From NCBI GenBank assembly GCA_965603015.1, contig CBFDBJ010000002.1, positions 62,001-126,000 on the forward strand: DNA of 64,000 bases, given 5' to 3'. The position numbers and the translations under genes are program-made. The notes under the pieces were generated by a model. The model had not been told where the DNA came from. It did not search any database and saw only the letters and a program-made list of their open reading frames with translations. Positions 17,377 to 26,202 of the stretch are shown here, one piece after another (position 1 is the stretch's first letter; the number at the start of each line of letters is the position of its first letter). Source of the DNA: JAUWTJ01 sp965603015 (lineage in GTDB: Bacteria; Pseudomonadota; Alphaproteobacteria; M2410).

Positions 17377-18582
17377 TCAGCCGACGCGCAGTGCCCGGAA
17401 GGGCGCATCACCCCGCGTCTTGCATGCCTCCCGGCCGCGCCGGTCAGCATCCATCAGGGCGGCGCGAAACCGGGTCTCATCAACTTCAAAATCGAAATTC
17501 ACCATGGTCGGATAAAGACAGGCACTGGTCACCACCTGATCGATCGCCGCCTTGTCAGCCTCCGGGTCCAGCTCGACATGGCCCAGATGCACCGGCAGGC
17601 CCACCGCCATGAACAGATCAAGCGCGCGGGCAAACTCGGCATCATCGCCTTCCAGAGCAAGCTGGGTCAGGATCCCCAGCGCCACCATTTCGCCATGCAT
17701 AACCGCCGCATCGACCTTGGCAATCATCGTCAAGGCGCTGGCCAGAGCATGCGCAGCAGCAAGACCCCCGCTCTCAAAACCGAGCCCGCTGTGCAGCGTA
17801 TTGGCCTCGACGATATTTTCAAAATCGAGAGTGATAGCCCCCTCCTTCATGGCTTCAAGCGCACCATGAGCTGATGAATAGACCGTTTCAGCACACAGAT
17901 GCCCGACAGAGGCCGCCGCCAGCGTTGGCCGCGCTCCGAGCGTCGAACGCGCCGCCGGATTGGCAATGCAAACCCGCGCCTCATACCAGGTCGCCAGCGC
18001 GTCGGCCATGCCGGACACCAGATACCGGGGCTGCGTCCTGAGGATAATTTCCGTATCCATCAGGACAAGCGAGGGGTTGTCAGGGAAAAACTCCACGCCG
18101 ACCTGCACCCCTTCGGGCGAATAGATCACTGAAAGCGCCGAACACGGAGCATCTGTCGAGGCGAGCGTCGGCACAATGACCGCGCGGGCACCGAGCCGAT
18201 GCGCAATGGCCTTGCCTGCATCGATGCACTTGCCGCCACCAACCGCGATCAGACAATCAATCCGGGGTTCTGCTCCGGCAAGCTCATCTGTCACCCGTTC
18301 AATCTCTTCAAGGGAGCACTCCCCGCCAAAGGGCGCGATGCGGAGCGCAATCCCCTCATGACCCAGGCTGCTCTCAATCTGCGCCCCGAACCGGGCAAGG
18401 CCGCCGTCCGAAATCAGGATTGCAGCGGTTTTCACCTTTAGCACGCCGAGGTATCGTCCCAGATTATCCAGCACACCGGGCCCCTGCACATAGCAATGCG
18501 GCGACACGAAGACCCGCGGCGGCGTCCCGGTTTCAGATCCGAAAACGAGAGGAGGAAAATAGGGCGTATCTGTCTGGCTCAT
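17377..18582 (-). CDS. Iron/zinc-containing alcohol dehydrogenase, glycerol dehydrogenase-like
   Basis: A 401-residue metal-dependent polyol dehydrogenase close to the GldA branch. The NAD site is GGGKCIDAGKAIAH with PTLASTDAPCSALSVIY, which is characteristic of glycerol dehydrogenases. Metal ligands are the Asp in GMADALATW, the His in GLAAAHAL and the His in VMHGEMVALG. It probably oxidises glycerol or a related 1,2-diol with NAD; related family members act on other substrates, so this is not certain. ATG 18582 is chosen because CAGGGAACGAC precedes it. It follows the TonB receptor gene on the same strand's far side but is separated from it by a terminator only on the receptor side, so it is probably transcribed separately. 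Confidence 0.85.
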   Translation of the reverse strand: MSQTDTPYFPPLVFGSETGTPPRVFVSPHCYVQGPGVLDNLGRYLGVLKVKTAAILISDGGLARFGAQIESSLGHEGIALRIAPFGGECSLEEIERVTDELAGAEPRIDCLIAVGGGKCIDAGKAIAHRLGARAVIVPTLASTDAPCSALSVIYSPEGVQVGVEFFPDNPSLVLMDTEIILRTQPRYLVSGMADALATWYEARVCIANPAARSTLGARPTLAAASVGHLCAETVYSSAHGALEAMKEGAITLDFENIVEANTLHSGLGFESGGLAAAHALASALTMIAKVDAAVMHGEMVALGILTQLALEGDDAEFARALDLFMAVGLPVHLGHVELDPEADKAAIDQVVTSACLYPTMVNFDFEVDETRFRAALMDADRRGREACKTRGDAPFRALRVG

Positions 18583-18685
18583 TGTCGTTCCCTGCCTGTT
18601 AAGCTGCCCCACAAAGGGACACAGGCAACAAGGCTACGAGAGCCGCATCGGCAATGCAAGATCAGACAGTAACACCCCGGACCAG

Positions 18686-18720
18686 ATAAAAACCCGGCGC
18701 CATCTTTCGATAGCGCCGGG
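18686..18720 (-). terminator. Intrinsic terminator of the TonB receptor gene
   Basis: CCCGGCGC (18693-18700) pairs with GCGCCGGG (18713-18720) around a 12-base loop. On the minus strand the stem is followed by GTTTTTATC. It lies 31 bp past the stop of the receptor gene at 18752. Confidence 0.85.
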
Positions 18721-18751
18721 CTTCATAGTCTTCGGATCATGAGGGATCAGA

Positions 18752-21157
18752 TTAGAAGTTATAAACGCCGCGCAGATACCACATACCGCCGTGGGAGCCG
18801 ATAGGCGTCCGACGAGGATAGGGCATGCCCTGGGAGACGCGACTTGGTACTCTGTCAGGATACTCATCAAACATGTTGTTGGCACCAAGCATCAGTTCGA
18901 ACTTCTCGGTCATGGCGAAACGCACTTCCGCATCGAAGATAAGCTCCGATCCGATCGGCGTATTGGCACCATCTTCGTCAACCGTCTCACCGTAATAGTT
19001 CGCACGAACCATACCGGAGAGGCGTCCGACCGAATGAACAACCGAAAAGCTTGTCCGGTCTTCAGGAAGGTTGCCTTCGATATTTGCAATGGCGCCGGCA
19101 GAAACCGGATCAATGCCGCCCACTTGAGTCTGTCCGGTCACTTCAGTTTCCGTGTGGTTATACGCAAAGGTGAAGTTTGTCGTCGAACCGTTGTCCCAAT
19201 CGTGTTGGTAGAGGCCAACAACATCCACTCCGGTAGTCTCTGTCTCAAGCGCGTTCGTATAGAACGAAAGGCTGGTGAACAAAGGATCAACCACAGCAAT
19301 GTTTTGCGTCTTCATAATCCGGTCTTCAACCTCGATTTTGAAGCCATCAACCGTAATTGAAAAGGCAGGATCCGGCTGGAACGAAAAGCCGATGCTGGTA
19401 TTCAGAGAGGTTTCTGCATCCAGCGCTTTACCACCGTTTGCAACCGCCAGCGGATGCGTCGGTGCCAACGTGCCCTGTTGGGTTTGCTCAAGCGTACCAA
19501 CGTCAAATGTCGTCACAATACCGGAGTAGTTGCTTTGACCAGGTGTCGGAGCCCGGAAGCCGGTCGAAATGGCCCCGCGCAAGGTAATCACATCCGAGAG
19601 CGCATAACGAGCAGCCAGCTTTCCGACTGTTGTACTGCCAAAGTCGGAGAAGTTCTCATGACGAACAGCAACCTGAACGAGGAAGTCTTCGCTGAAATCA
19701 GTCTCCATATCGACGTAGGCCGCCCAGTTTTCACGTGAAAATTCGCCGGCCGTTTCCGGAGATATTCCGGTCATGCCATTGGCACCAATCCCGGGCTCAA
19801 CATAGTTGGTCGCAGTAACAGGATCGATCAACGCACCAACACCGGTCCAGTCACCGGCATCCCATGCGGCACGGTCCCCAACATACATTTCATAGGTTTC
19901 CTCGCGCCACTCGGCACCGAACGCCACATTTGTGCGATCACTTACCTGCTTGGAGAAATCAGCATTGAGGTTCATTTCACGCTGCTCGAGATCACCAATG
20001 TCAAAGGACGTCGGCGTATCAGGCCCCCAGGACGGGTTAATTGATCTATTGAGCGTATATTCCATACGGTTCTGACCATAGGACAGACTGAAGTCGTAGT
20101 TCCAGCCGCCTTCAGTTTCACCGCGGATACCCGCAACCTGACTGAAATCACTTTGATCACCATCAAGCAGCGGCGTAAAGCCGGCAGGATAAGCGTCACA
20201 CAGACAGAAGTTGCCGCCGGCCGGATTTGACGGGTCCAGAGGCACAGGCGTCAAAATGCCAGCCTTGTCAGGCTCCCTGTAGAAAAAGCTGTAAGTGCCG
20301 ACTGTGTCGGCATAGTTGCCGAACAGATAGGCTTCTGCAGATCCCAGGGAAACCGCAGCATTATACATCATGCGCAGTCCACTTGAAGCCGGACGACCCC
20401 AGTTCATTGCCGGGTTTTTGGCACCAACGACGCCAATCGCATCCACATCCTGGCCACCGCGAGACAGCTGCTCGTTGTCAACGTATTCGGCGCTGATGTT
20501 CAGGAACCCGTCATTGCCAAGTGGCAGTCCAAAGTTGGTCGCAAGTTTCCAGTCCGTTTCGCCTTCAAACCATGTGCCGACCTGGGCCTGAACTTGCCCG
20601 CCTTCATCACTATCCTTCAAAATGAAATTCATGACACCGGCAATCGCATCAGAACCGTACTGAGCCGCAGCCCCGTCGCGAAGAACTTCGACGTTCTTGA
20701 GCGCAATGCTCGGGATCATACCGACGTCAACCGCATGGGCCCCGGAGCTCATCGCAGCACCAAAGTGCTGGATCAAGGAGGAGCGATGGCGCCGCTTTGA
20801 ATTAACAAGTACGAGCGTATCATCTGGCGGCAGTCCGCGCAGGGAGGTCGATCGCACGAACGCACTGCCGTCACCGGTAAGCGCTGTCGCCGAATAGGAT
20901 GGCACAAGATTTCTGAGCGTCTCGGTCAGATCTCCATTGCCCTGACGCTCCAGAGTTATCGCATCGAAAGTATCAACCGGGACCGGCGAATCGAGGGCAG
21001 TGCGCGGCTTTGAGCGCGTACCCGTAACCAGCAGTTCCTCGATCAATGGCTTGTCAGCCCCCTGCGCCATCGCCGCCGGAGCAAAGGCGGTCGGAGCAAG
21101 CGCCCCGATGAGCGCGATACACGAGGCACCCACTTTTAGCTTGTCTGTAAATTTCAT
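18752..21157 (-). CDS. TonB-dependent outer-membrane receptor
   Basis: An 801-residue TonB-dependent transporter. It has a signal peptide (to about residue 32, AMAQ-GA), a TonB box-like start (IEELLVTGTRSK), a plug domain with the pattern TLRNLVPSYS..LRGLPPDDTLVLVNSKRRH and DGAAAQYGSDAIAGVMN, and a 22-strand barrel ending in the aromatic YLRGVYNF. DTLVLVNGKRRH-type plugs are common in receptors for organic nutrients rather than siderophores. Two adjacent ATGs occur; 21157 is preferred because it sits 6 bases after GGAG. It is divergent from an RpiR-type regulator, with three shared operator-like repeats between them, so uptake is probably regulated together with the aminotransferase cluster at 21502-26175. 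Confidence 0.93.
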   Translation of the reverse strand: MKFTDKLKVGASCIALIGALAPTAFAPAAMAQGADKPLIEELLVTGTRSKPRTALDSPVPVDTFDAITLERQGNGDLTETLRNLVPSYSATALTGDGSAFVRSTSLRGLPPDDTLVLVNSKRRHRSSLIQHFGAAMSSGAHAVDVGMIPSIALKNVEVLRDGAAAQYGSDAIAGVMNFILKDSDEGGQVQAQVGTWFEGETDWKLATNFGLPLGNDGFLNISAEYVDNEQLSRGGQDVDAIGVVGAKNPAMNWGRPASSGLRMMYNAAVSLGSAEAYLFGNYADTVGTYSFFYREPDKAGILTPVPLDPSNPAGGNFCLCDAYPAGFTPLLDGDQSDFSQVAGIRGETEGGWNYDFSLSYGQNRMEYTLNRSINPSWGPDTPTSFDIGDLEQREMNLNADFSKQVSDRTNVAFGAEWREETYEMYVGDRAAWDAGDWTGVGALIDPVTATNYVEPGIGANGMTGISPETAGEFSRENWAAYVDMETDFSEDFLVQVAVRHENFSDFGSTTVGKLAARYALSDVITLRGAISTGFRAPTPGQSNYSGIVTTFDVGTLEQTQQGTLAPTHPLAVANGGKALDAETSLNTSIGFSFQPDPAFSITVDGFKIEVEDRIMKTQNIAVVDPLFTSLSFYTNALETETTGVDVVGLYQHDWDNGSTTNFTFAYNHTETEVTGQTQVGGIDPVSAGAIANIEGNLPEDRTSFSVVHSVGRLSGMVRANYYGETVDEDGANTPIGSELIFDAEVRFAMTEKFELMLGANNMFDEYPDRVPSRVSQGMPYPRRTPIGSHGGMWYLRGVYNF

Positions 21158-21365
21158 CATCTTCTCCGTTCTATCATTCCCAAATCCAGGCAATCGCCAA
21201 CAGCAGTCAAACCGCAGCGTACCGGGCCCATCCTGGCGGCTCACACCGCCTCAAACATCTAACGGGACTATTACAAAACCCCAAAAAGGGAACCCTGCCC
21301 CGACACACAACAGCCGATGACATCCCTGATTCCATTAACAAGGTTAACAACCGCACATCCCCAAT

Positions 21366-21456
21366 GCAACGCTTGTTGGGAATAATGCCGAAACGCGCAA
21401 CGAGTGTTGCATTAACGCCTCTTGAAAAACACGCAACATTGCGCAACAAGTGTTGC
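21366..21456. promoter_or_regulatory. Three GCAAC-N4-GTTGC operator-like repeats
   Basis: Inverted repeats occur at 21366-21379 (last base G instead of C), 21397-21410 and 21443-21456, all with a 4-base centre; an extra half-site GCAAC lies at 21433-21437. Centres are 31 and 46 bases apart. They lie in the 344-bp space between the receptor (start 21157) and the RpiR regulator (start 21502). The likely reader is that regulator, which would control both directions. The rest of this intergenic space contains the two promoters, which I cannot define precisely. Confidence 0.65.
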
Positions 21457-21501
21457 AAAACATCGTCAAAAAATGACGAGATCGAACCCGGAAACATAGT
21501 C

Positions 21502-22425
21502 ATGCAAAGCGTTCCCGCCCCGAGCGTCAAGGAATTCACCGCCGCGATATCCAGATGTCGCAGCGAACTGAGCCCGAATTTTCTGAAGATTGCCGATTAC
21601 ATAGTCGCCAATCCCGACGAAGTTGCTCTGTCGTCAATGCGCGGGATCGCCAGCCGTCTTGATCTTGATCCGTCCAACTTCGTCCGGTTTGCAAAATTCA
21701 TGTCCTTTTCCGGCTATCCGGAATTGCGCGCCATCTTCCAGACCGACCTGCGACAGGTTCGCATGGAATATTCTGAACGTGCGCGCCGCCTTCAGAAACA
21801 AGGCAAACAGAACACGGAAACCGGACTTCTGACGGACCTTCGCAATGCCAATGCGTCAAATCTTGATTATGTGTTCGAGCACAATTCACCGGACATCCTG
21901 AAGCAGACCGCCCTCGCCCTGCTTGACGCAAACCGCATTTTCATCCTCGGGATGCGCAGCTGCTTTCCGGCCGCTTTCTCGCTGCACTATATTTGTCGGA
22001 TGGTCCGTAGCGACGTAACCCTGAGCAGCGGACACGGAGGAACGTTCGCTGACGATATTCGCGGCATCGGCCCGGACGATGTCCTTGTTGTCATCGGAAC
22101 GCACCCCTACACGACCACGACGGTCACGGCAGCCAATTACGCCGCTAAATGCGGCGCCAAAATCGTCACCCTGACAGATAGCGCTCTGTCGCCCCTGGCG
22201 GCCCATGCCCATTTGGTGCTCACATTCGATCGCAAGAGCCCGTTCCCCTTGATCCCGGGAACCACCCTGCCGATCATGGCGCTGGTCGAAGCGCTGACAA
22301 CGGTCATGATCGCCAATGGCGGCGAGAAGGCTTTAGAAGCAATCAGGAGCAGTGAAGAACAGCTGCACGAGTTTTCAGCCTACATTACAAGAACAAACAC
22401 CCCTTCCGAAACGGGCAAAAAATGA
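21502..22425 (+). CDS. MurR/RpiR family transcriptional regulator
   Basis: A 307-residue regulator with an N-terminal RpiR helix-turn-helix (about 10-85, LSPNFLKIADYIVANPDEVALSSM then IASRLDLDPSNFVRFAKFMSFSGYPELR). A C-terminal SIS domain (about 125-265) normally binds a phosphorylated sugar or related effector. The open frame starts at 21364, but ATG 21502 has a GGAAAC site and the operator repeats occupy the upstream part. The next gene starts inside its stop codon (4-bp overlap), so they are translationally coupled. Known relatives repress or activate sugar and amino-sugar catabolism. The link to an aminotransferase here suggests an amino compound as effector, which is inference. Confidence 0.9.
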   Translation: MQSVPAPSVKEFTAAISRCRSELSPNFLKIADYIVANPDEVALSSMRGIASRLDLDPSNFVRFAKFMSFSGYPELRAIFQTDLRQVRMEYSERARRLQKQGKQNTETGLLTDLRNANASNLDYVFEHNSPDILKQTALALLDANRIFILGMRSCFPAAFSLHYICRMVRSDVTLSSGHGGTFADDIRGIGPDDVLVVIGTHPYTTTTVTAANYAAKCGAKIVTLTDSALSPLAAHAHLVLTFDRKSPFPLIPGTTLPIMALVEALTTVMIANGGEKALEAIRSSEEQLHEFSAYITRTNTPSETGKK

Positions 22426-23735
22426 CAGCAAATTCAACATTTCCATTCAGATTGAGCAGGCAGGTTGGCGGCATACCGGAGTCCTCCACCTTGCGTATCA
22501 ATGAAGAAATCGCCGCACGCCGGGCATCAGGGGAAACCATTTGTCATATGGGCTTTGGCGAATCCCCCTTCCCGGTTCCGGCGCGCATTGCAAAAGCCCT
22601 CGCCGATGCCGCCGGATCAAACAGCTATCCGCCCACGCTGGGCCTGCCGGGCCTGAGAGACAAAGCCCTTGCGTATTTCTCGAACCGCCTGTCGTTCACC
22701 GCCGACGGCCTGAGTGCCATGGTTGGTCCGGGGAGCAAGGATCTGATCTTCGCCGCCCAGATGGCAATCGAGGGCGACGTTCTGTTGCCAACGCCGTCGT
22801 GGGTCTCTTATGCGCCGCAAGCAAAACTTGCCGGAACCAATGCGATCAAGATTCCAACGCAGGCGTCCAACCATCACAGGATGTCCGGCAAGCTCATTAG
22901 AGAAACGATTTTGCAGGCCCGGGCAAAGGGACTCAATCCGAAAAAAATCATCCTGAATTACCCGAACAATCCGACCGGACTTGGCATTGCCGGGCAGGAC
23001 CTGCAGGACATCGCGGATGTCTGCCGGGAGGCCGGAATAGTTGTTATTTCGGACGAGATATATTCCCTCATCGCCCACGGCGGACCGCACCGAAGCATTG
23101 CCGGGTTTTACCCCGAAGGCACCATCGTCACCACCGGCCTGTCAAAGCACCTGTCGCTCGGAGGGTATCGGATCGGTTTTGCTTTCATACCCAACACCCT
23201 GGACGGACTTATGCCCGCCATGCGTGCCATCGCAAGTGAAACCTGGTCCTGCGTCAGCCACCCGGTTCAGCACGCCGCCATCGCCGCAGTGGAGGAGCAC
23301 GACGACATTGAGGCACACATCGCCCTCTGCACGAAGATCCACGGCATGGTCACGAACTATGCGCGCGACCGACTTATCGCAGCAGGCATTGAGTATCCGC
23401 CTCTGGCGGGCGGCTTCTATCTCTACCCCGATGTCACCGAACATGCCGCTGACCTCGCCGCGGCCTACGGTGTGAGCTCAAGTCAAGAGCTGGCGGCGGA
23501 TTTGTTATCGCGAGCATCCGTAGCAACCCTGCCGGGGACTGACTTTGGCGATGCCGAACAGGTTCTCTCCCTCAGACTGGCAATCACCGACTATGACGGC
23601 GCTGAAGCGCTTGAACGCCTCATCTCCCATCCGGATATGGACCAGGATCAATTTGTCAAAACGGCCTGCCCCCGCATCGTGCGCGCATGTGATAGTCTTA
23701 TCGAATACTTTGCTGCGGCGGCCGGTAACCGATAA
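22422..23735 (+). CDS. Class I/II pyridoxal-phosphate aminotransferase
   Basis: A 437-residue fold-type I aminotransferase. It has MGFGESPFPVP at the N-terminus, PNNPTGLGI in the cofactor domain, SDEIYSLI with the Asp that contacts the pyridine nitrogen, TGLSKHLSLGGYRIGF with the Schiff-base Lys, and a late LRLAITDYDG with the carboxylate-binding Arg. Homology points to the aspartate/aromatic aminotransferase branch, but the amino donor is unknown. It overlaps the RpiR gene by 4 bp and is followed 19 bp later by an exported hydrolase, so the regulator, aminotransferase, hydrolase and probably the GMC oxidoreductase form one operon. Confidence 0.9.
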   Translation: MTANSTFPFRLSRQVGGIPESSTLRINEEIAARRASGETICHMGFGESPFPVPARIAKALADAAGSNSYPPTLGLPGLRDKALAYFSNRLSFTADGLSAMVGPGSKDLIFAAQMAIEGDVLLPTPSWVSYAPQAKLAGTNAIKIPTQASNHHRMSGKLIRETILQARAKGLNPKKIILNYPNNPTGLGIAGQDLQDIADVCREAGIVVISDEIYSLIAHGGPHRSIAGFYPEGTIVTTGLSKHLSLGGYRIGFAFIPNTLDGLMPAMRAIASETWSCVSHPVQHAAIAAVEEHDDIEAHIALCTKIHGMVTNYARDRLIAAGIEYPPLAGGFYLYPDVTEHAADLAAAYGVSSSQELAADLLSRASVATLPGTDFGDAEQVLSLRLAITDYDGAEALERLISHPDMDQDQFVKTACPRIVRACDSLIEYFAAAAGNR

Positions 23736-23754
23736 ACCGAAAGGAAGGCGATCA

Positions 23755-24531
23755 ATGACCAGTAACAAACCTTTTCGATTTTCTGCCATCATTCTTGCAG
23801 GACTTTTCGGCGCCGTGACCAACGCAAAGGCTGGGGAAGTCGACCTTTCGATCCCCACAGCTGAGCGCACCCCGCTCGCCGCCAAACTGATTGTACCCGA
23901 GGGTCCGGGGCCCTTCCCGACACTCATCATTGCCCCGGGGGGAGGCTATGATATGGACCAGCCGCTCACGGGCAGCCTGGCCAGAGCCGCGGCAGACGCA
24001 GGGTTTGCAGCCTTGCGCTTTGACTGGCGCTTTTACAAGGAAGCCAATGCCAGGCCTTCTCAGAACCTGTCCACAGAAACCAAAGACCTGGAAGAGATCG
24101 TGGCCTTTGCAAGAAGCGATAATCGTCTTGATACAGATCGTATATTCGTTGCCGGAAAATCTCTCGGCAGCCTGGTCGCCTGGCGTGTGGCATCAGCGGA
24201 CAGCGAGGTACGAGCGACCTACCTCCTGACGCCGATTTGTAGACAGGTCGGCGACAACGGACAGAACGGCAACTATCCGGGCCTGCTCGAAACCGAAAAA
24301 CCAACCGTTCTTGTTTTGGGCAACCGTGACCCACTGTGTCCCCTGCCCAATCTCTACAAATGGCTGGGATCTGCAAACGATAACATTTCCGCCCTTGTTT
24401 TTGGCGGCAATCACGGGATGAAATTCCCCCCGGAAGCCGGCGATCTCACCGCGCAAAACGAACAAAGAGCGATTGAAGCCGTGGTCCATTGGCTGACCAT
24501 CCACAATCACGATCTGGACAGCCCGCAGTGA
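23755..24531 (+). CDS. Exported alpha/beta hydrolase
   Basis: A 258-residue alpha/beta hydrolase with a signal peptide (about 1-25, TNAKA-GE). The oxyanion region is IIAPGGGYDM, the nucleophile elbow is GKSLGS (Ser), the acid is in GNRDPLCP and the His is in GGNHGMKF, as in small dienelactone-hydrolase/acylpeptide-like enzymes. It should act in the periplasm on an ester or amide substrate taken in by the receptor. The start is set by AAGGAAGG before ATG 23755; the frame begins at 23545 within the aminotransferase gene. It belongs to the RpiR operon, with 48 bp to the next gene. Confidence 0.85.
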   Translation: MTSNKPFRFSAIILAGLFGAVTNAKAGEVDLSIPTAERTPLAAKLIVPEGPGPFPTLIIAPGGGYDMDQPLTGSLARAAADAGFAALRFDWRFYKEANARPSQNLSTETKDLEEIVAFARSDNRLDTDRIFVAGKSLGSLVAWRVASADSEVRATYLLTPICRQVGDNGQNGNYPGLLETEKPTVLVLGNRDPLCPLPNLYKWLGSANDNISALVFGGNHGMKFPPEAGDLTAQNEQRAIEAVVHWLTIHNHDLDSPQ

Positions 24532-24579
24532 TATGAAATACAAGAATAGTGCCCGAAAGCAGCACGGAAAGATTGCGTA

Positions 24580-26175
24580 ATGGAGTTTGATTATATCATC
24601 GTCGGGGCTGGCAGCGCCGGATGCGCCCTGGCCAATCGGCTGACGGCCTCTGGCCAGCACACCGTCCTTCTGCTGGAAGCCGGGATTTCGGATCGCAACC
24701 CGGCCCTCAGGATCCCGATGTTTGGCTCGGTTCTGGGTGTCGGCAATCCCAAATATGACTGGATGTATCAAACAGCGCCCGACCCGACGAGGCAGAATCG
24801 CACGGAAATCTGGCCGCGCGGCAAGATGCTCGGCGGCAGTTCTTCCATCAACGGCACGATCTATGTGCGCGGCGACCGGGACGACTACAACGCCTGGAGC
24901 CAGCTTGGCAATCAGGGCTGGTCGTTTGATGATCTGGAACCGGTCTTCAAACGCATGGAACAGGACCGGATGGACAAAACCGGGGAACATGGCAGTGAAG
25001 GCCCCATAAAAATCCGTCCCGTTCAGGGTGCGCATGATCTTTCGCAGAAATTCGTCGAGGCCTGCGCCGAGGTCGGTGTTCCGAAAAACGCGGGCTATAA
25101 CGGCGCGGTCCAGGAAGGCACTGCCATCCTGAACACCACCTCGTCGGGCCGCGTGCGCTACTCCGCCTCGCAGGCCTATTTGATGCCGGCGCGAAAACGA
25201 TCAAACCTCACTGTACTGACCGGTGCACAGGCGACCAGTATCACTATCGAAGGCAAGCGCGCAACCGGCCTCAAGTTTCGCCGCAAGGGTGCCGTGGAAA
25301 CCGCAAAGGCGCACAAGGAAGTCATCCTGTGCGGCGGCTCGATCAATTCACCGCAGCTCTTGATGCTGTCCGGCATTGGTCCGGCGCAGCACCTGAAAGA
25401 CAAGGGCATTGCTGTTGTGCATGACCTGCCCGGCGTCGGCGAGAACCTGCATGAACACCCCTGCCTGACCATGCAAGCCAGCATCAAGGGGCCGGCCCTG
25501 AGCGATGATATCGCCAGCATCGGCGGCAAAATGAAAGCCGGACTGCGCTGGGCGCTGAAAGGCGAAGGACCGCTGACCTCCGTGGTTTTTCAAGCGCTGG
25601 CTTTCGTCAAGACATCCAGCGAGCTGTCCTACCCGGACATTCAGATACACTTTGCCCCGCTTGGCTATGGCTCTGACGAGAACGGCGTGTTCCTGATGGA
25701 AAAACCCACCATGACCTTCCAGCCCAATGTCAACCGTCCGCGCAGCCGGGGCCGTCTGTCGCTGGCCTCCGGCGATCCCCTGGAGCATCCGATCATCGAG
25801 GCCAATATGCTGGCCGACGACTATGACCTTCAAACGCTTGTCACCGCCGGCAAGTTCGTGCGCACGCTCTATGGCACCGATGCCCTGAAAGACCAGATCA
25901 TCAACGAACGACTGCCAGGGGCAGAGATCAACACCGACGACGAGTGGGAAAGTTTTGTCCGCAGCGCCGCCGGCCCGACCTTTCACCCCGTCGGAACCTG
26001 CAAGATGGGACCCGATGCCATGGCCGTCGTCGGCGCAGATCTGAAAGTCCACGGCGTGGACGGTCTGCGCGTCGCCGACGGCTCGATCATGCCCCAGGTG
26101 GTCAGCGGCAACACAAATGCTGCCTGCATGATGATCGGAGAAAAGGCTGGCGATTTGATCCTCAAGGAGGCGTGA
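24580..26175 (+). CDS. GMC family flavin-dependent oxidoreductase
   Basis: A 531-residue GMC oxidoreductase resembling choline/alcohol dehydrogenases. The FAD-binding motif is GAGSAGC (8-14), with E in LLLEAG binding the ribose and the GMC signature GGSSSINGTIYVRG at about 87-100. The catalytic His is in FHPVGTCKMG and the second conserved residue is the Asn of SGNTNAACMMIGEKAG. It oxidises an alcohol and passes electrons to quinone or oxygen; the substrate is unknown and BetA-like choline oxidation is only one option. No glycine-betaine genes are nearby. As the last plus-strand gene of the RpiR cluster it could oxidise the product of the exported hydrolase. It converges with the CoA-transferase gene. 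Confidence 0.9.
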   Translation: MEFDYIIVGAGSAGCALANRLTASGQHTVLLLEAGISDRNPALRIPMFGSVLGVGNPKYDWMYQTAPDPTRQNRTEIWPRGKMLGGSSSINGTIYVRGDRDDYNAWSQLGNQGWSFDDLEPVFKRMEQDRMDKTGEHGSEGPIKIRPVQGAHDLSQKFVEACAEVGVPKNAGYNGAVQEGTAILNTTSSGRVRYSASQAYLMPARKRSNLTVLTGAQATSITIEGKRATGLKFRRKGAVETAKAHKEVILCGGSINSPQLLMLSGIGPAQHLKDKGIAVVHDLPGVGENLHEHPCLTMQASIKGPALSDDIASIGGKMKAGLRWALKGEGPLTSVVFQALAFVKTSSELSYPDIQIHFAPLGYGSDENGVFLMEKPTMTFQPNVNRPRSRGRLSLASGDPLEHPIIEANMLADDYDLQTLVTAGKFVRTLYGTDALKDQIINERLPGAEINTDDEWESFVRSAAGPTFHPVGTCKMGPDAMAVVGADLKVHGVDGLRVADGSIMPQVVSGNTNAACMMIGEKAGDLILKEA

Positions 26176-26202
26176 TCAGTCCCTCAGTCATTGATGGCGG
26201 CT

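Noticed and set aside
24193..25035. A minus-strand frame of 280 residues across the hydrolase and GMC genes
   Set aside because: It overlaps two genes with strong family motifs and shows no domain.
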